Source: an uncultured Bacteroidota bacterium
GTDB taxonomy: Bacteria; Bacteroidota; Bacteroidia; NS11-12g; UBA9320
Direction: 5' to 3'
DNA: 17,581 nt
Assembly: GCA_913056425.1 (NCBI GenBank)
Contig: CAJXLR010000011.1
Coordinates: 1-17,581, forward strand
Positions within the stretch are counted from its first letter, which is position 1. Each line of letters starts with the position of its first letter. The position numbers and the translations under genes were made by a program. The notes beneath the pieces were generated by a model. The model saw only the letters and a program-made list of their open reading frames with translations, had not been told where the DNA came from and searched no databases. Positions 16,633-17,581 of this stretch are shown here, piece by piece.

Positions 16633-17373
16633 ATGAAGGCGTTCAAATCATACAGCTGGAAAGTTGTGGGTATCCTCTTGGTTCTCTACAGCATATTTGT
16701 AGGCACCACTACCAAGGTAGGTCCGGGAGTTGTTGGGATTTCTCCTTCGGAAGTAACCATTAATTCGGACTTCGAAATCACTGTAGAGACGTACAACACA
16801 TCGTACGGTGAATTAAGCAATTCCGCACACGCTTGGTTAAAGATTCGTGACTCGTTGGTGCTTGCAAAAGAAGTATCTGTTCTAGCTCCTCAACGACTCA
16901 AACTCACCTTTGATGGCATTCCGCTGCAGTTTGACACGACCAACGTTGGCAGTTCTACGCTAATTTTGGAGGACGAGTACCATGGGATGTATTTAGGTGT
17001 TGATGTCCTTCGAACACGTGTAGTAGGTGACTCGTCAAATACACTGACTTCAATTCCTGCTCCCGAGGTTAGACCTCAGCGCTTGGAACAGCAATTCTTT
17101 AGTTTCCCGTACCGATACATCCTTTACGAAACCATTCGCAACTTGAATTTTCATGTTCCAATGTGGCTTACCATGATGACAATTCTTCTGATATCCTTTG
17201 TCTACAGCATTAGATACTTAAACTCAGAGGATAAACGATTCGACGTAAAAGCGAATGCCTTTGCGAAAGTTGGGCTGATGTTCGGGTTGATGGGAATTTT
17301 TACCGGAATGTTTTGGGCGAATTACACATGGGGAACCCCATGGACAAGCGACCCGAAGCTCAATGGTGCGGCG
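16633..17373 (+). CDS. ccsA: CcmC/CcsA-type cytochrome c biogenesis protein, truncated at a junction
   Basis: The first 247 codons of a heme-handling membrane protein of the CcmC/CcsA family, which presents heme for cytochrome c maturation. Helix 1 is residues 10-27. A periplasmic insert of ~135 residues follows. Then comes YETIRNLNFHVPMW (165-178), with the conserved heme-ligand-type H174, helix 2 (about 176-195) and helix 3 (about 210-230). The tryptophan-rich motif ANYTWGTPWTSDPKLNGAA (229-247) matches the family's WWD-type heme site. Resemblance then stops: the expected last helices and second histidine are absent. The frame stays open to the window end but encodes a Ser/Cys/Ala-rich, shadow-like sequence. 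The ATG at 16633 has a -7 element just upstream. The symbol is a family-level guess; ccmC would be equally fair. Confidence 0.82.
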
Positions 17374-17375
17374 AT

Positions 17376-17581
17376 GCGCAGGTTGCCTTTCACGGTCTCG
17401 CGCCCGGTCTGGAATTTCTCCTCTGCTTCTTCGACCTCAGGTCTCTGCTCCATGGCCACTTCCTGTATCTCCTGTGCCTTCTCAATCTCCGCATTCAGCG
17501 CTTTGTTGTCAATGCTAACCTTAGCGTCGTTGAGAATATTCTTGATCATCGCCATGAACTCGGAAAAACTAATTCTACCAC
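17376..17581 (-). CDS. Glu-rich helical protein fragment, open at the window edge
   Basis: On the minus strand the frame is open from the right edge. It reads GRISFSEFMAMIKNIL and then a charged helical stretch (ALNAEIEKAQEIQEVAMEQ, then EVEEAEEKFQTGRETVKGN) before entering the reverse complement of the ccsA-like gene near 17375, where it runs on to a stop at 17322 as meaningless tail. The heptad-like Glu/Lys pattern looks like real coding sequence, while the plus-strand reading of the same bases does not. By hand count bases 17371-17500 are about 58% G+C, higher than nearby genes. I cannot name a family. It may belong to inserted, rearranged or mis-joined DNA. Confidence 0.45.

Noticed and set aside
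17374..17581. Continuation of the ccsA-like protein in the plus frame to the window end
   Set aside because: The frame is open but the translation is Ser/Cys/Ala-rich, lacks the expected family helices, and looks like the shadow of a minus-strand gene.
1..17581. A CRISPR array, defence island, tRNA or insertion sequence
   Set aside because: No spaced direct repeats, transposase motifs, terminal repeats or tRNA cloverleaf were seen; apart from the right-hand edge the window is ordinary, dense core genome.

Overview
The window reads as chromosomal DNA of a Bacteroidota bacterium, most likely Flavobacteriales (a Cryomorphaceae/Schleiferiaceae-like lineage is a guess). Four things point there: a large secreted protein with a type IX secretion (T9SS) C-terminal sorting domain, families largely confined to Bacteroidota (DUF2480 and the secreted family usually mislabelled 'asparagine synthetase B'), a divergent tamB/tsaD pair, and promoter elements of the Bacteroidota type (TAnnTTTG) close to start codons. 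No tRNA, rRNA, CRISPR array or insertion sequence is visible, and coding density is very high.

Layout. (1) 1-1946, plus strand: the 3' part of pyruvate kinase, then DUF2480 and DUF423 genes packed as one operon (1-nt gap, then an ATGA overlap). (2) 1943-6361, minus strand: a TamB-type envelope protein whose stop codon overlaps that of the DUF423 gene. (3) 6413-9864, plus strand: a four-gene run of tsaD (tRNA t6A synthesis), a secreted protein with short YD-like repeats, the fluoride channel crcB, and a secreted GATase-like protein. (4) 9898-13347, minus strand: a 1149-residue T9SS cargo protein. (5) 13435-14373, plus strand: a probable lipoprotein with a propeller-like C-terminus. (6) 14375-15775, minus strand: class II fumarase fumC. 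(7) 15964-17373, plus strand: a secreted coiled-coil/SPOR-like protein, then a CcmC/CcsA-type cytochrome c biogenesis gene.

The cytochrome gene lies entirely outside the set of complete ORFs because it never reaches a stop codon. Its family resemblance ends abruptly just after the WGxxW/DPKLNGAA motif near 17373. From there to the window edge the DNA is richer in G+C and makes better protein sense on the opposite strand, as a Glu-rich helical fragment. This looks like a rearrangement, an insertion or an assembly join.

Functionally the window mixes housekeeping metabolism (pyk, fumC), translation fidelity (tsaD), envelope biogenesis (tamB, SPOR-like protein, T9SS cargo), ion homeostasis (crcB) and respiration (ccsA). 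I see no convincing new defence or mobile system. The best items for follow-up are the 17373 junction, the palindrome upstream of ccsA, the TTG start of tamB coupled to a tiny upstream ORF, and the uncharacterised secreted proteins.
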